A DNA stretch of 64,000 bases, from assembly GCA_021229015.1 (NCBI GenBank), contig CM037782.1:62299909-62363908 (forward strand). Direction: 5' to 3'. The stretch's first letter is position 1. Each line of letters opens with the position of its first letter. Of the stretch, positions 34,076 to 46,940 are shown one piece after another. This stretch comes from Solen grandis. Lineage: Eukaryota; Mollusca; Bivalvia; Adapedonta; Solenidae. The notes beneath the pieces are model-generated. The model was not told the DNA's origin and did not search any database. It saw only the letters and a list, made by a program, of their open reading frames with translations. The position numbers were made by a program, and so were the translations under genes.

Positions 34076-34734
34076 TAACTTTAAACAAGATCATGAAGCT
34101 GCCATTCTGATTTGTAGCCATTTCTGATTAAAAATGATTCCTTATTAAGAACACTGTTCATATACATACATGCTTTGCTAATCTATTTGGGTAATTGCAA
34201 AATCCAATGCTGAAAATTTGATCCAATTTCAAAATTTGTTAATTATTAGTTTAGAACAGCTTTTCGTCACCTTTTTTCTCTTGCATGACATGATATTACC
34301 ATGGAAACAAAAACAAAAATGATTTAATTAGAAGCCCGCAGTAAACAACCTTATTCCTAATGATGATTAAAATAAACAAGCACAACCTGATATGTTATAA
34401 TCAGAAAATCTGAATTTGTTTTTACACATTAGGACACCGCAAGCTTTAGTTTTGTCCCTGTTTTATTGAAAAATTATACCCCTGCGGGTCCATTTACACA
34501 GATCCTATGAAGTGATGGGAACAGGATAACAGTTTTCAACATAAAATAACACATTTAAGGTGTAATATTTCTTGCCAGCACATTTTTTTAAACATTTTGT
34601 TAAAACACGTTTACAGACTGGCACGATTATAACCCGATATCCCACCTTATCTTCATGAGATGTGATGAGACTTGAGGGATGTGTCCTGATGGGACATGAC
34701 ATGACAGGACAAGCGAGATCCCTATATGATCAAA

Positions 34735-34930
34735 TTTTTTTAAAAATGCATCCTGCATCTTAGATGCAATATTTTCACAGTATATTTTTTTTTAATCCAA
34801 TGGTGCATACTTTCCGTATTTGGACTCAACTTTTTTTAACCTAGCGACCACAGGACTTGTGCAGCAAATATAGTAAAATAATACCTGCAGTAATTTTAAA
34901 GCCCCTATTTCTGTAAAGCAAGGGTATCAT
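34735..34930. repeat. Dispersed repeat, copy 1 (gcatcttagatgcaatattttc)
   Basis: The phrases 'catcttagatg.aatattttc.cagt', 'ttttttttaa' and 'ggacttgtgcag..aaat' followed by 'taaaataata' occur here and again at 52290-52540 in the same order and orientation. This is an old interspersed repeat of unknown type. Confidence 0.5.
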
Positions 34931-35149
34931 ACAAAATCCATCAAATTATGATTGTAAAATTTACTGTTATTATTCATTTTTAATTATTTTTGTTAAAATT
35001 AATTTTTCCTTTGGTAACATTTTGTTTTAATTTAGCCATCTTAATGTCTGATTTAAAGCTAATAAACATATAGAACTCATTAAAAAAACCTGAACGTATG
35101 CTATACATGGTTATGTTTATGAATCATTCACAGTCTTACTAAGGATTAA

Positions 35150-35377
35150 TTAACCCTAAGATAGTTACCATGCTAAATTTCTTTAATAGACTTGTCCTTT
35201 CTTCATGTTGGACTGTAACATTAGTTGTTTATGGGGGTGCCTGCTATAAAGTTATTGACTGAATAGGAAACAGTGCGGACCATGATCAGACTGCACGGAC
35301 GTGCAGGCTGGACTTGGAATGCACTGGTCTCAAAGGCAGACATGCCTCAGTGCTCTGTCAGCATTGCAACGGTTTAA
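35150..35377 (-). mobile_element. GATCAG hairpin MITE, copy 3
   Basis: Inverted relative to the 4.1-kb copy: 'attaaccctaagatagttaccatgctaaatttc', 'cttgtcctttcttcatgttggactgta', 'gttgtttatggggg' and 'ccatgatcagactgcac..gtgcaggctg', ending 'cagcattgcaacggtttaagg'. The ends are imperfect inverted repeats with ttaa/ttta. Confidence 0.7.
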
Positions 35378-35524
35378 GGTGGTTATAATATTGTCCAAGT
35401 TGATTTAGATCTAGAGATTTTATTTTTCTACATGAAAAGTTAACTTCTTTAGATTAAAATTTAGCTGTTAAAAAAAACAGTCTTAAATAAAGCTAAATAA
35501 AATGCTAAACAAGCACAACGTTCA

Positions 35525-35730
35525 AATTAATGCCACGCCCCCACAAGGGCCTTAGACATTGAGGGTCAAGGTCATGTGAAGGTCAAGGTCACCTGGCGGG
35601 TAGAGCTCATTAAGGTGAATGCACCTGTTAAGTTTGGAGGCTGTAGGTGGAAGGACTTCCATGTAATGGTCAAGGTTAAAGTTTTGTGACAGACAAACAG
35701 ACAGACTAAAAACAATAGGCCCCCAACCCT
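35525..35730 (+). repeat. Dispersed 'ggtcaaggtca' bivalve repeat
   Basis: 'gggtcaaggtcatgtgaaggtcaaggtcacc', 'gtagagctcattaaggtg', 'ctgtaggtggaaggacttcc' and 'gacagacaaacagacagac' in the order usual for an abundant bivalve interspersed repeat. There is only one copy in this window. Confidence 0.6.
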
Positions 35731-36149
35731 GATCTATCGATGCTGAGGCATAAAATTTTTGTCAAAATCAATTTGGTATCAGAAATATTGAATGTTGTAT
35801 TTGAATTTTTTTCCCATAGTGATTAAACCAAAGTTGCAAAACAATCTTAGAACTGCAGCCCCCAAAACCAACCTCACTGAAGCAAAGATTTAATTCTTTA
35901 ACAAAATTCAGCGATTTTTTTTCAAATTGGGAATTTTTGAATCGTGAAATATAAGTTAATTGGGAAAAAAAGAATCACAAATCATGAGATTGGGAAATTG
36001 GTTGTACATTTGCAAAAGCCTAGTATACAGGTTATTTAACTATGCTGAGATACTTGTTAAAGATTCTTTTTAATTTTGCAACAATGTAAAGTTGTTGAAA
36101 TAGGTATTTCATGATTTTATCATTAAGAAAAGGGTAATTAATCTCTCTT

Positions 36150-39100
36150 TTTTTTAAATTGGGAACAAGGTCCTGTTCAAAGAAAGAAAAAAATGCTGTT
36201 TAATTTAACATATTGTCATGGATTATACATGTAATTTCTTCCAAAGATTATGATTAAGCCAATTTTTTGTAAGAACAACCATTGGGTGCCTATTTATTTC
36301 TATACACTGGATGTCAACATAGAACCTAGAGTGGTTGCCTCTGATTAACCTCTATACTATATATCCCACCAGTCTATATAGAGTGGTGGAATATACAAAG
36401 TTGTAACAGGGTTATGTTCTTTTTTTGTTGTTGTTGTTTTTGTATATGAGGTCATATATCTATTGTATGTCAAATATAGGAAATCAATGTTAAGCTGTGG
36501 TCCTCATAAGAAAACTAGCTAATGATGTGTAAAATGAATGATACTTTCACTGTAAATATCAAATATATGAATTGTTTTTCCTTGTTTTGTTATCTTCAAT
36601 ATTATTAGATATGCTGATAATGCATATCAAATATAAATACTTACGAAATACACTTACACATATACAAAACAAAAATAAAATGCTACTTTTTTAATTTTCA
36701 AAACATAATTGCATTTCATTACTTATTGCATTTAATGTACAAATTGTTAAGAAATATCCCCCCTCCAATAAAGATAAACAAATTCCTTTGAAAACCTTGC
36801 ATGCTCTTCATTAAAATCACTGACTAATTAATTCTCCCACAGTTGCTTGCCCCTCCCAACATACCTGCAGATAGTGCCAGCACAAACAAATCTACAAATT
36901 ATCAGTGACACACCTTCTACCTGATATACACCTGTTTCCAATACAGGTATGCATTTAATGTCATTAAAACAGTCATTAAACAAGATCAACAACAAACTGA
37001 ACAAGAATTAACACTAAAGTTGATTAATACCCCCACATTTCACCTGTCTTCATGTAATACTTGTGTAGGACGAGCCATGAAGCTACAATTCACGACAAGC
37101 ACGAATCTTCTTCAATGATGAAGGGTATAATAAAGATCTACATTGTGTTTCATGTATTTCATTACTTTTGTCATCAATTTCAAATTTCAAGCATTAATTC
37201 TGCACACATATACTTAATTTTATATATTTGACTCATTTTTTTTTCTATTTCACTCAGTTATAAATTCTTCCTACATGGAATCCTGACTGAATTTCTTAGC
37301 CTGTCAGACTCTCACCTGGTAGAACTGATAATTTGCACCTGGAAAAGCTTTCCCGTTACCCAGAATAGATTTGAAAACACACAAAAATTCTCTCTTCATG
37401 TTTAGTGCAGAGAACATATGCATTTGAGGTTGTCATTGCACTAGTCCAGGTATAATATGAGACATATTTAAGTGCTTATACTCACTGTGATATTTATTAT
37501 CACACAATATCATGACAGACAAGTGATATGATACTTAGTATCATGTGTGTAACACTCAATCCCATTATCCAGATATCAGACCAACTTGCAAAAGATTTCA
37601 TTTAAATGCTGAGTGCCAAGCAAAGAATTTCCAGTACCATATTTAATGTCCTCAAAATGTCACTGCCGATGATCAAACCTATGACCCCCAACACCTTGGG
37701 CTGAAGTTTTATCCACAAGCCAACCATCATAAGAAAATAACTTCCTGTATTTCAAAGCAGTAAATTATTCATGGAATGGATTAAATCTGTGCAATGATAC
37801 ATACAGACTTCATATAAATTAACATACCATGAAAACTACTTTCACATCTGTAAACTCCACAAAGAAATGAAGGAAGCCAAGGGGAAAATTAGACTCCAAT
37901 CAAAACACAAAATCAACCAATATGTTAAAATTTGCAATGAAGCATTGCCTCTAAATACAAAACCGTAATGCCACATTCAACTAATTATCATATAAATTCT
38001 ATCATGTTGCATGTCTAGTAGTTAAGCCGGAACAAAGATTGGACAAACCTTTAAAATCTTTATGTTAATTCAAGCTTGTTTCTTTACTTCAGATCACATA
38101 TTAACCCTCATGAATATTCATTGACAAATGTAAGTAATTATAGCCTTGATGAAAGTTAATTAATGAACTTAAAATGAAATACAAAACAACTTTTCTTTGC
38201 CATGCAAATTATTTATAATCCCAGCTAAAATACTGTATGAGAAGGTTTTAACCCTGATCAGACTGCCCTGGAAGGAGCTGTCTTTTCTGGGTGATTGCTC
38301 TGGGTACCATGGTAACAAAATTACAGGGCTAAAATATATAGCATTTTCTTTAATTTAAATATTTTATTAGTATATAACATTTAATTTGAATAAAAAAATT
38401 GCTGGAATTTAACACTGATGAACATTACCATAAATATGATGGATTTGCTTCAGAAATTTCTACTGGTTATATTTAAATGATAAAACACAGGATGTGTTTC
38501 TGCAGATAACAGCTGGAGCATTCTTATATATGTGATGCATTATAATAACTAGAATATTTTACAAAAATCAGTATTACAAAACAAATGGCCTTCCTCACCC
38601 AGATAAGGAGCTTTCAGGAGCAATGCATATTAAATCACAAAAAAATATATAAACATGTATATATATTTTCTTATGATATGATTAATTGCATTTTAAATAT
38701 CATGTTCTTTTCGAAAAAAAAAAGAAAAACAACATTATCTACACAAGAACTATCACTGTAGGTGAGTATTACCTCCACAACTGAATGCTTTTTCTAACCT
38801 CACACAACAAAATGAGACATAATACAGAGAAAACAGGGATTTTTATTTTTATAAAGACAGTGGTCTTGAACTTGACGCCACATAACTCCTCTGTTCAAAC
38901 TCAAGATTCCTTTGGTGACTAAGGAATGACTCCAAATTTCACCACAGTGCCAGATCAGAGTAGATACATACAGGGAATTTGAGTATTTACTCAATTAATT
39001 TTGACAAGAAAGCAATAAGATATTCATGGATAACAAAAATCAAAATAATAATTTTTCCAAACTTAATTTAGATGTTCACAGTTGTTAAAACAATACACAA

Positions 39101-40687
39101 AATACTGGAATACCAAATTTGAAATCATTTTGTCAAAAAAAAAAAAAAAATGCACAAATTCCAAATTCATATATAAAAGTCATAGGGTAAATGTAACCCA
39201 TTTCATGAAAAAAAAGTTACATGTATCACAGGTGGATTCAAGGGAGGATGCATACTGCACGCGCCCCCTCTAAAATTCCCCATCTATATAAACCCCACAA
39301 AACCCCCCAAAAATATCACAAAAATGCACTATTTCATCTTTTAAACTAAAAAGTTTCACAGGAGAGTTCCACCCGGATAACTACACCTTTCTCACAGTAA
39401 AACCTCATCTAAAGACCACCTCAATATAAAGACCACCTCACTAATAAGGCCACTTTTTTGAGGTCCCCTTTTCCCTATTTCCTGTTAATTGAAACTCCAT
39501 TATCAGACCACGTCATCTGATTAAGACCAGTTTACAGTAGTCCCAAAGGTGGTTCAATTGTACAGAGGTACAGCACGAAATATGATGTTATATGAAACAA
39601 TGGAATTTAATGTTAATGGTTTTTGCAGGAAAAAAAACACACACAAAAAAAATGGGATATCACAAAATGACTTTGCTAAATCAATAAAATGTCTGTTTTC
39701 ACTGCATCTTCAGTATCATCATGAATTACATTAATTACAAGTTTTTTCTGATTCATCAAACAGAAACACAACAAAATTAGAGATGGGAAGGGAGCCAAAC
39801 TTCAGTTTTAATTTTCTACCATGATGGGTTCATTAAAATTATGCATTTTCAAACCCTAACATTATCCCACTGCCATTGTGATTCAAATGAAAAACAAGAA
39901 CATGGAAGGGCCTAGGGCATTTTAATTTCACAATGCTTGCAATAGAAAACTCTGGAGATATGGAAATTGGTTTTTGGCACTGTCAGACGGAATCAGCTCT
40001 TCAAGAAAATAATATCCCATCATTCACCAATTTTCTCTCTTCACTGGCACACCAAGCATAAAATGAATACAGGATTGCGCACTGTCAAATCCTGAAATAA
40101 TCTGCCCATTGCTTGGTAATATAATGGATGCTAGTTCATAAAGCCGTCCTAGTAGTATAGTGATATTTAGGAAGGAAAGACAAGCGCATAATCTCACTCT
40201 CGGTCAGATATTTAGGGGCAGAATGGCTGCAAATAATCTTACCGCTGTGCTAGGGGAGATTTTTTATTTGTTTTTTAAACTTTTTCTCCAACTGTGGTAA
40301 CTGCATCATTTAACAATAATGACTAGCAATTTTGCCAATAACAGCAGATTCCGTCGGACAATCTGGGTGGTAATTTTCTTCAATATACGACAGTCACAAC
40401 GAGGCAATAAATAAGGTGAAATTTACAAAGGTTATACAGTCAGATAAAACTGTTAGATTATATTAGATACAATATAATAGCAACAAATTACTATTCCATT
40501 ATTCGCAAATTTACACATTCATTTTCTGTTGATAGCTTTAGCAATAGTAATTGGCAAAAGTGCTGCAATGTTTGCTGAAAAAAAAAAATTCAAATTGATG
40601 GAGTATATAAGGTCACTTACTAAAATTAACTAGAACTATCACTAAAAAGATTAAAACCCTCGCATCACACCTTGTTTAAGTAATGTA
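36150..40687. other. 4.5 kb of mainly unique AT-rich sequence
   Basis: Minor content only: a possible hAT-like end fragment at ~36150-36200 (aattgggaacaaggtcctg); a GTGATTAATACCCCCAC repeat start at ~37008 and a similar one at ~38748; and a 39395-39554 MITE described separately. No coding exon is supported. Confidence 0.4.
39395..39554. mobile_element. Tigger/pogo-like MITE fragment
   Basis: Starts cagtaaaacctcatctaaag with 'gaccacctcaatataaagaccacctc', and ends 'ttacagtagtcccaaaggtggt'. The CAGT(A)AAACCTC...GACCACC wording matches ends I know from pogo/Tigger-type elements. The right end is not complete. Confidence 0.5.
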
Positions 40688-40890
40688 ATTAGTTTAAACT
40701 TATCTATTTTATGTCGATTGGGAAACAAGTTCTTACAATTTATACCGTACTAATCCCTCTCGATGGTTCTTTGGTTGGACCAGTACTTTGCACCCAGGAA
40801 GGTTGTGAAGAATTTTTGCCTCAAATGGAGTTCAAACTCACAACCTTAGGATCCGTAATCAGCTACGTTACCAGTGGACCATGGTGCACC
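40688..40890 (-). mobile_element. SINE type 3, minus strand
   Basis: On the minus strand: an A-box region tggtccactggtaacgtagc, a B-box region ggttgtgagtttgaactcc, the middle 'caaagtactggtccaacc', and the tail 'agaacttgtttcccaatcgacataaaatag...aagtttaaac'. The tail is shared with type-3 copies at 42345 and 50490 and with the type-1 SINE at 1835. The 81-codon frame at 40711-40956 is a shadow. Confidence 0.75.
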
Positions 40891-42344
40891 ATGCAGTATG
40901 AGTGCAGGATGGGATTCGTGACTGGACGGGACACAATAGGCATAATTCCTACATAGCCCCCACTTCTACTAATCAGATATAAATTAATTTGGTCTAATTT
41001 TGTTGCTTTTATTAGAAAGGGTTGCATAATTATATAATACTCTTGTTTATTCAGGGATGATGCTTTATTAGTAAACAAAATATCCCATTTGACACAAGAT
41101 TTTATTCAAAAATTGTACATTAGTGAACTCATTTGCCATCTACTAATTATTAATTTTACACCAAATGTTTCAGTCTGTCATCCAAAAAACCTTAAAATTG
41201 AAATAAATTATATTTTTAATGATCCCTGTGGTTTTGAAATTCATCTGTGGCTAATTGTACATCCTAGCAAGACCCTTCCCTCCAAATCCAATCCTGCCAA
41301 AACACCTGTTCAAAATAACAGCTTTGCACATCTAAATGACTGATCTACAACCAAAAAATAAAATCACATTCAACAAAGATGTAGTTGTGGGAGGAAATAA
41401 GTACATAAATATGGGATTAATTTCAACTGACTGATATATAGATCCCGACTGTGCATCTGATGTCATATATAAGGAGCCATAAATCTCTGTCCTTACCTGT
41501 AATGAGCCAAGAAATGCATCATTACAGGTGCAAATAGCTATTAAAACTGTTGAAAGCTTTCTAACTAGCTACACCCCTGAATGCAAAACCTATCAGGTGT
41601 ATATTTAATCCATTCTTCCTTAACAAATAACTTATTTTTTCCCTTTTTTATTAGCTAACAGTTGTCAGTGATTTTTTTTTTCTCACAATTTTTAGTTCTT
41701 GCTAGACTAAAGAAATTAGCTAGGAGTCTCAAAAAATATGCATCCTAACTGAATTTCAAAAACATTTTTTCGTATTTTATCCATTAGATGCATTGAAATT
41801 CAAAACAATTACAGTGAAAACATCTATAATGTAGTAACTAGTTTGTCATTAAATTCACTCAGGGTTTTGGGGTATAATTTCTAGTTCTGATTCCTTCAAC
41901 CAAAATTGAAAAGTCTTTAATAACTATATATGACTGTAAATGGGCAATTTAAGGCAAATTATATTTGCTTTAAGTATGCCAATAAAGCTGATAGCAAAAT
42001 ATATATGTATGAATTTCAATTTTCATAATTTTAAATCAAGCATCAAAGAATTTATCTGCACATATCAGTGAGAGATTTGTAGGGGAGGTCCAGTAACAAG
42101 TAAGCGAGGACCTTAAAGTTTGATTTCCAGTCTAGCAGCACATTTTTCATACATAGTTTTTGGAAAAAAAAGATTTAATTAATGATAATTAAATGGCAAA
42201 AAATGGTCTTTTTGTAAACATAAAAGTTTTTTGTTGGCTTTTACAGAATCTTCTTGTCATATTTTAGGGGAAAAAATAAACTAGACCTGTTGTAGATTTA
42301 ATCTTAGACAGGATTTAGAATTTATTTTAATAGAGTTTTGAGCA

Positions 42345-42554
42345 GTCAAGTGTGTTCCAGTAATAACATACCTGACTCACTGTCGATCCAAGATTGTTGG
42401 TTTAAAAGCAATAGGGGGCAATGAAATTTCATGACCTTCCTAAGTGCAAAGTACTGGTCCAACCCAGGATCTGTCAAGAGGGATTTATAATATAGTATAA
42501 TTATGATATAAGAACTTGTTTCCCAATCAACATAAAATAAGTAAGTTTAAACTA
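42345..42554 (+). mobile_element. SINE type 3, plus strand
   Basis: 'gcaaagtactggtccaacccagg', 'gtcaagagggatttataat' and the tail 'ataagaacttgtttcccaatcaacataaaataagtaagtttaaac' match the reverse of 40688-40890. The tRNA-like head is decayed. Confidence 0.75.
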
Positions 42555-43077
42555 AATTACCTATCCATCAAAAGAAATTTCATCCTTCAAATGATAATGA
42601 GTTTCAAACACTGCATCAGCTGGCTAAGGAATACAGTCCACCTATTTTTCCATAATGATAAAAAAATTCAGTCTGCTTGCAGTTGCAGTTCCTTGTTGTT
42701 TTGTTTTCCTTTTTATTTAACAAAAAAAAAAAAAAGAATGAACATTTTAAGAAGTTACTGTGGGGACAAGGTTCAGTCCATTTTAGACCCATCAGAGGAA
42801 CAGACAGAATGTGTTGTTTTTTTTTGCATAAATGCACAAATACCCATTTTTCTTCAAACTAATGGGAAACATAGTTCCCAATGATGTCATAGGCACCAAT
42901 ATTGAGACATTTTTTGGCAGCCATTTTGTATGGCTAAAGTTTTTGAGCTATGAACCTGGACAATGCACTTGCACATTTTTCATAATCATAATGCTAAACA
43001 AGTGAACTACCAGGCACAAAAGAAAGTTCCACCCCTACAGAAATCTACAAAGATAACCTTATAACCCTTTAGAAAAC

Positions 43078-43395
43078 TAAAACTATATATCAAAAAAGGT
43101 GATTAATACCCACACAAACCAATATCCTTAAAATGGTACAAAATTTATTTTCACAGATAAATAAGAAACATGTCAAATGAAGAAAAACCAGGTTTTCACG
43201 TGTTGCCCTTGGCAAGTAAAACTTTTTTTAGTAACAGTGACCTTGACCCTATTGACCTGAAAATCAATCCCAATCTCCTCTTCCCATAAGGTATCTATCT
43301 ACTAAATCTGATCATCATACTTCATTCCTAAAAGAAGTTTTTTCATGGAGAAGAAAAATCTATTTTTAGTAACAGTGACCTTGACTTTGACATGG
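43078..43395 (+). repeat. Dispersed 'gtgattaatacccacac' / 'agtaacagtgaccttgac' repeat
   Basis: Starts 'aggtgattaatacccacac'. It contains two copies of 'tttttagtaacagtgaccttgac' ~165 bp apart, separated by 'ctgaaaatcaatcccaat..catctac' wording common in bivalve repeats. The tandem subunits are ~165 bp. Confidence 0.6.
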
Positions 43396-43409
43396 TTCCC
43401 ACTATTTTC

Positions 43410-43505
43410 AAGGAGTGAAATTCCAGGCTTTTTCCAGGTTTTTTAAAGGATTTTTTGAAAAATTCCAGGTTTTTAATTTGAAAATTCCAGGTTTTTTCCA
43501 GACTT
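43410..43505. repeat. Local 'aattccaggtttttt' repeats
   Basis: The word attccagg occurs three times within 80 bp, separated by T-rich sequence. The overlapping frames 43408-43683 (-) and 43415-43660 (+) owe their length to it, so I do not call them genes. Confidence 0.6.
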
Positions 43506-44474
43506 CCGGCATTACAATTATGTCAATGACCTCGCTTCTGGTCTTTAGTTTAACCCTTTCAATGCTGCATTTCAACAATGGACTAGTATTTAACTGTTTG
43601 ATACAAAAATTATATGTTGAATATTTCAAACTGACAATTAAACATAACCCAAAACTTTGAGGCAGAAATTCACCCAATTCCAAAATGTAGAATAGCTTGC
43701 CTTCTTAGTTCTTTGAATAATCTTACTGAAGACATTGCCAGAAAATGTTTTTTTCAACTTTTGTGTCTAGAACTGGTACTACATTATATATGAGAAATGG
43801 TTAAGAACATAAGGATCCAACAGGAAAAAACACTTGATAACATTTTATTTCACTGTTCAATATTCTTCCAGGTTTTCAATAATTAGTTGTCACCAGTTCT
43901 TTTCTAAAAAAATTTTCGTCATCCGATTCCACCGAATTCGATGCCGTATTACACCGACTCTCGGTTAACTTACATGTAACTTCAGTTTGTTTTTTTTCAC
44001 TTTTGGGGGAATGGGGTCCGGGCCCATTTGAGGGGGAAAAAAAGCGCGTGAACTAGCTAAAAGGGGATTTTTTTTACTCTATACATCATTAAGGCAGTAT
44101 ATTTTAAATCATTTTTTCATCTCTATTTAAATGATAAAACTGACTCTAAGTTAACACCAACACAAGCACTAGTATGCTTTAACTGTTTTAATAAAATTCA
44201 ACATTTTCATTGTGATGCCCATCTGTTCAACACAGAATCATTAAAGATAGTTTGCATCATTAAAAACCGTTAAAAAATAAACTACAATATAATACTGAAG
44301 TGGGTGGGGGTAATGCATTAATTCATTAAGACAGGCTTGTTTTTAGATCTGTCTATAAACTTTTATCCATTAAATTATGCACTTCATATATTACCATTTG
44401 TTGAATTGTGGCTTTGGGTGGCTTAAATTGATGTAGGAAAACAAATCTGTTTATAAACTTTACATTACCCAAAA

Positions 44475-44500
44475 TTAAAAAAAAAAAAAAAAAAAAAAAT
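44475..44500. repeat. Poly(A) tract
   Basis: A homopolymer of about 25 A. No retroelement body is recognisable upstream. Confidence 0.9.
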
Positions 44501-44879
44501 TTAAAATTATAGATATATTTAAATAATCCGTTTCATTAATTAATGATTACCCCCCCACTTCACTATTATATTGTAATATATTTTTTAAAGACAGTCTTTA
44601 AAATGTGTTTTCTTTCATAAATAACATGTTTGATAACATTATTGAAGCTTTTTAAAACATTTTAACAAGTTTTATCAGTGCATGCTTTTTTCCATTATTT
44701 CCTACGAACAAACCGGAAGTAAACAATAGATTCAACCATAACTGTAAAAATGCATGCTTTTCATATGCTAATCAAGAAAACACATAAAAACAAGTTACAT
44801 AATTATAAAAAATGACATTTCTCCAACACCTGGCCCATACCTTTACCAGTTAACTTTATTTTTTGCCATTTTTAGACAA

Positions 44880-44957
44880 TCTGCCCTGTTTACTAGGTAT
44901 TGTCTGCATATAACAATCTGTCGTATAATGCAGACGATACCTAGTAAACAGGGCAGA
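44880..44957. repeat. Long inverted repeat, ~33-bp arms, 11-bp loop
   Basis: The left arm tctgccctgtttactaggta... pairs with the right arm ...tacctagtaaacagggcaga with one or two mismatches. There is no second copy in the window and no recognised terminal structure. Function unknown. Confidence 0.85.
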
Positions 44958-45247
44958 CGAAATATATTCAGCTGATATTTTATTGTGCAACATTTGTTGA
45001 TTTAATGAGAGAAACTCATCATTTTGCACCCCAAAATGAACCCTAAGTGTGGGAATTTTCGGCATAATAGGGGGAAAAATATATACAGTAGGCTACTTTC
45101 TCATAAGCAAACCTATTGAACAAAGGGGTTAAATCAACAATGTGACCGGGAATAGTTATAGAATTTTTTTTTTTCAAAACTGAAATAGCTCGCGCCACAA
45201 ACATTTATATTACATATGTAGAGATATGTCTAAGGGCCAGAATTCCA

Positions 45248-45577
45248 TTACGTATTTATAGCTAGATCCACGTCGTTCTTTACTGATGCACAGGAAAGAA
45301 AAATATGTCTTCTTACTAGACATGCGTGGATTTTTAGGTGTGCATCCGAAAACAATCGATTTGAACGGCCGAAACGAGTTAGGGGTATCGGTGTAAATTT
45401 CCCGAAGCTTTTATATAAGGGTTGGGTAGAGATCCAGCGGAGGCCAATACGAAAAAAATAACCGGAGCGGATCTCAGTAGAGATTAAGGCCAATAGTCCA
45501 CCCAATAATATACCGTACGGGCTAAGAATGATAAGGCCAAAAGTCACTCTAATGACGGGAAATCTTCCTTTTTGCAT
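45248..45577 (-). CDS. Unidentified open reading frame, 109 codons, doubtful
   Basis: Begins ATG (MQKGRFPVIRVTFGLI) with two hydrophobic stretches in the first 40 residues (TFGLIILSPYGILLGGLLAL) and a basic second half. Base composition is less AT-rich than the surroundings. No signal or domain family is recognisable, and no splice partner or polyadenylation context stands out. It could be an exon of an unseen gene, a decayed element or chance. I give it low weight. Confidence 0.2.
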   Translation of the reverse strand: MQKGRFPVIRVTFGLIILSPYGILLGGLLALISTEIRSGYFFRIGLRWISTQPLYKSFGKFTPIPLTRFGRSNRLFSDAHLKIHACLVRRHIFLSCASVKNDVDLAINT

Positions 45578-45636
45578 ACCTTTAAGATGTCTTATGTTCT
45601 TTATAATGATGTGGTCCTAACCTCAGATAGTCCAAA

Positions 45637-45825
45637 CCTCAGGTAGCAAGCGACTCTTTGGAGTTGGGAGGGTTAATTAGATTGTTACTTATCAAGGGAA
45701 GTAACTGTTGCGAGGGATTTAACTTTTCACTGTCACACCAAACCGCAGGTAGCAAGCGACTGTTTATTAGATTGCTACTTATCAAGGGAAGTGACCGTTG
45801 CGAGGGATTTAACTTTTCACTGTTA
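45637..45825. repeat. Tandem duplication of ~100 bp, two copies
   Basis: 'aggtagcaagcgact', 'attagattg.tacttatcaagggaagt' and 'gttgcgagggatttaacttttcactgt' appear twice, starting near 45642 and 45749. The first copy has an ~18-bp insertion. The frame at 45658-45867 repeats the peptide GFNFSLS-H/LQ as a consequence. Confidence 0.85.
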
Positions 45826-46484
45826 GGACAGTTCTCATCGTCAAGACGATCCTTTTTTCATAAGTGATGAAGTCCCCATGGCAGTAAGTAAGTATCAATA
45901 GGCATATGTAACTGTCCGGACGGCTAATTAGTGTTTGATGAGCCTGTTCAAGGGCAATTTGGAATGTAAAAAGCACACTGTTGGACGTTTACCTTTTAGT
46001 TATTTTAAACATGTGCAAACTGATGTGGTATCAAAACTAATGACTACTATTGAAACTATGATTGCAAGATGGAATAAATAATTTAGCGGCAATTTCAATA
46101 AGTATTTTGCAAAGTATATGCAACGTGATATCAGTCTAAATTTACACCAAATGACAGGGAGAATAAACTGTACATGAAAAAATAAATATTTATGTAAGTA
46201 TGATAGTTGTTACACTGTATATGCTCATCTTAGAAGTCAACTTACAATTAATACTGATTCTCTAATAAATATATTACATGAAACCTGATTAATTTGGAAT
46301 CAAAGAAAACATTTCACCTGACCTTATATCGCCACGCAAACGATCAATATAAATATCAAACTTAATATTTCACAATGAAAAAAAAATACAACAGCAACAA
46401 TTAAAGATGTACAACAGAAAAAGACATGATGCCAAATAAAATTTTCGTAAAAATAAAAGCTTCATAACATCAACGATCACATAT

Positions 46485-46560
46485 CGAGGAGCGAGAGCGA
46501 AACTAGGCTACGTGCTTATATATACATATGCACTTAGCTTAGTTTCGCTCTCACCCCTCG
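46485..46560. repeat. Foldback sequence, ~37-bp imperfect arms
   Basis: The left arm cgaggagcgagagcgaaact.. pairs with the right arm ..agtttcgctctcacccctcg, with about 85 percent pairing. It is a single copy in this window and could be a very short foldback element. Confidence 0.75.
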
Positions 46561-46679
46561 AAATGCAACATATTATGAGATCAAATTAATTATATATCAA
46601 AGATATATATTACACCTTGACATAAAGTAATGTAATTTGATACTTGTATATAATGCAAAAACAATAAAGGTCTACCACA

Positions 46680-46940
46680 ATACGTAAAAGAACACTCTGC
46701 ACTAACCTTTCCCTTACGTTCACTCGCACTCATTCCTGCCTGAAGACCTTTCGCCGTCTCCCAAAACCTTGGACACATTCCGGGAAACGAGAGACACGGA
46801 AAATCTAATTACTGAGACCGTGTTGAGAGCGCACAGTCTTCAAATCCAATCATCTCCCAATAACCCATGCAAGCCTAGAACCGTTCTGTGAAAACACGTT
46901 CCCGGGAGATCTCGTCTCTCAAACGTTGACGGAAAAATTA
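46680..46940. other. GC-richer unique island, possible exon or promoter
   Basis: This stretch contains more CpG than its surroundings and inverted words (ccgggaaacgagagac; ttcccgggagatctcgtctct). No reading frame is convincing. It lies ~1.5 kb before the assembly gap. A promoter or 5' exon is possible, but nothing in the sequence proves it. Confidence 0.25.

Noticed and set aside
42516..42884. 122-codon plus-strand frame
   Set aside because: It begins in the tail of a SINE and crosses a poly(A) run. There is no motif, and the opposite strand is equally open.
43408..43683. 91-codon minus-strand frame with repeated KxWNF words
   Set aside because: The length is due to local attccaggtttt repeats. 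The opposite frame is open as well.
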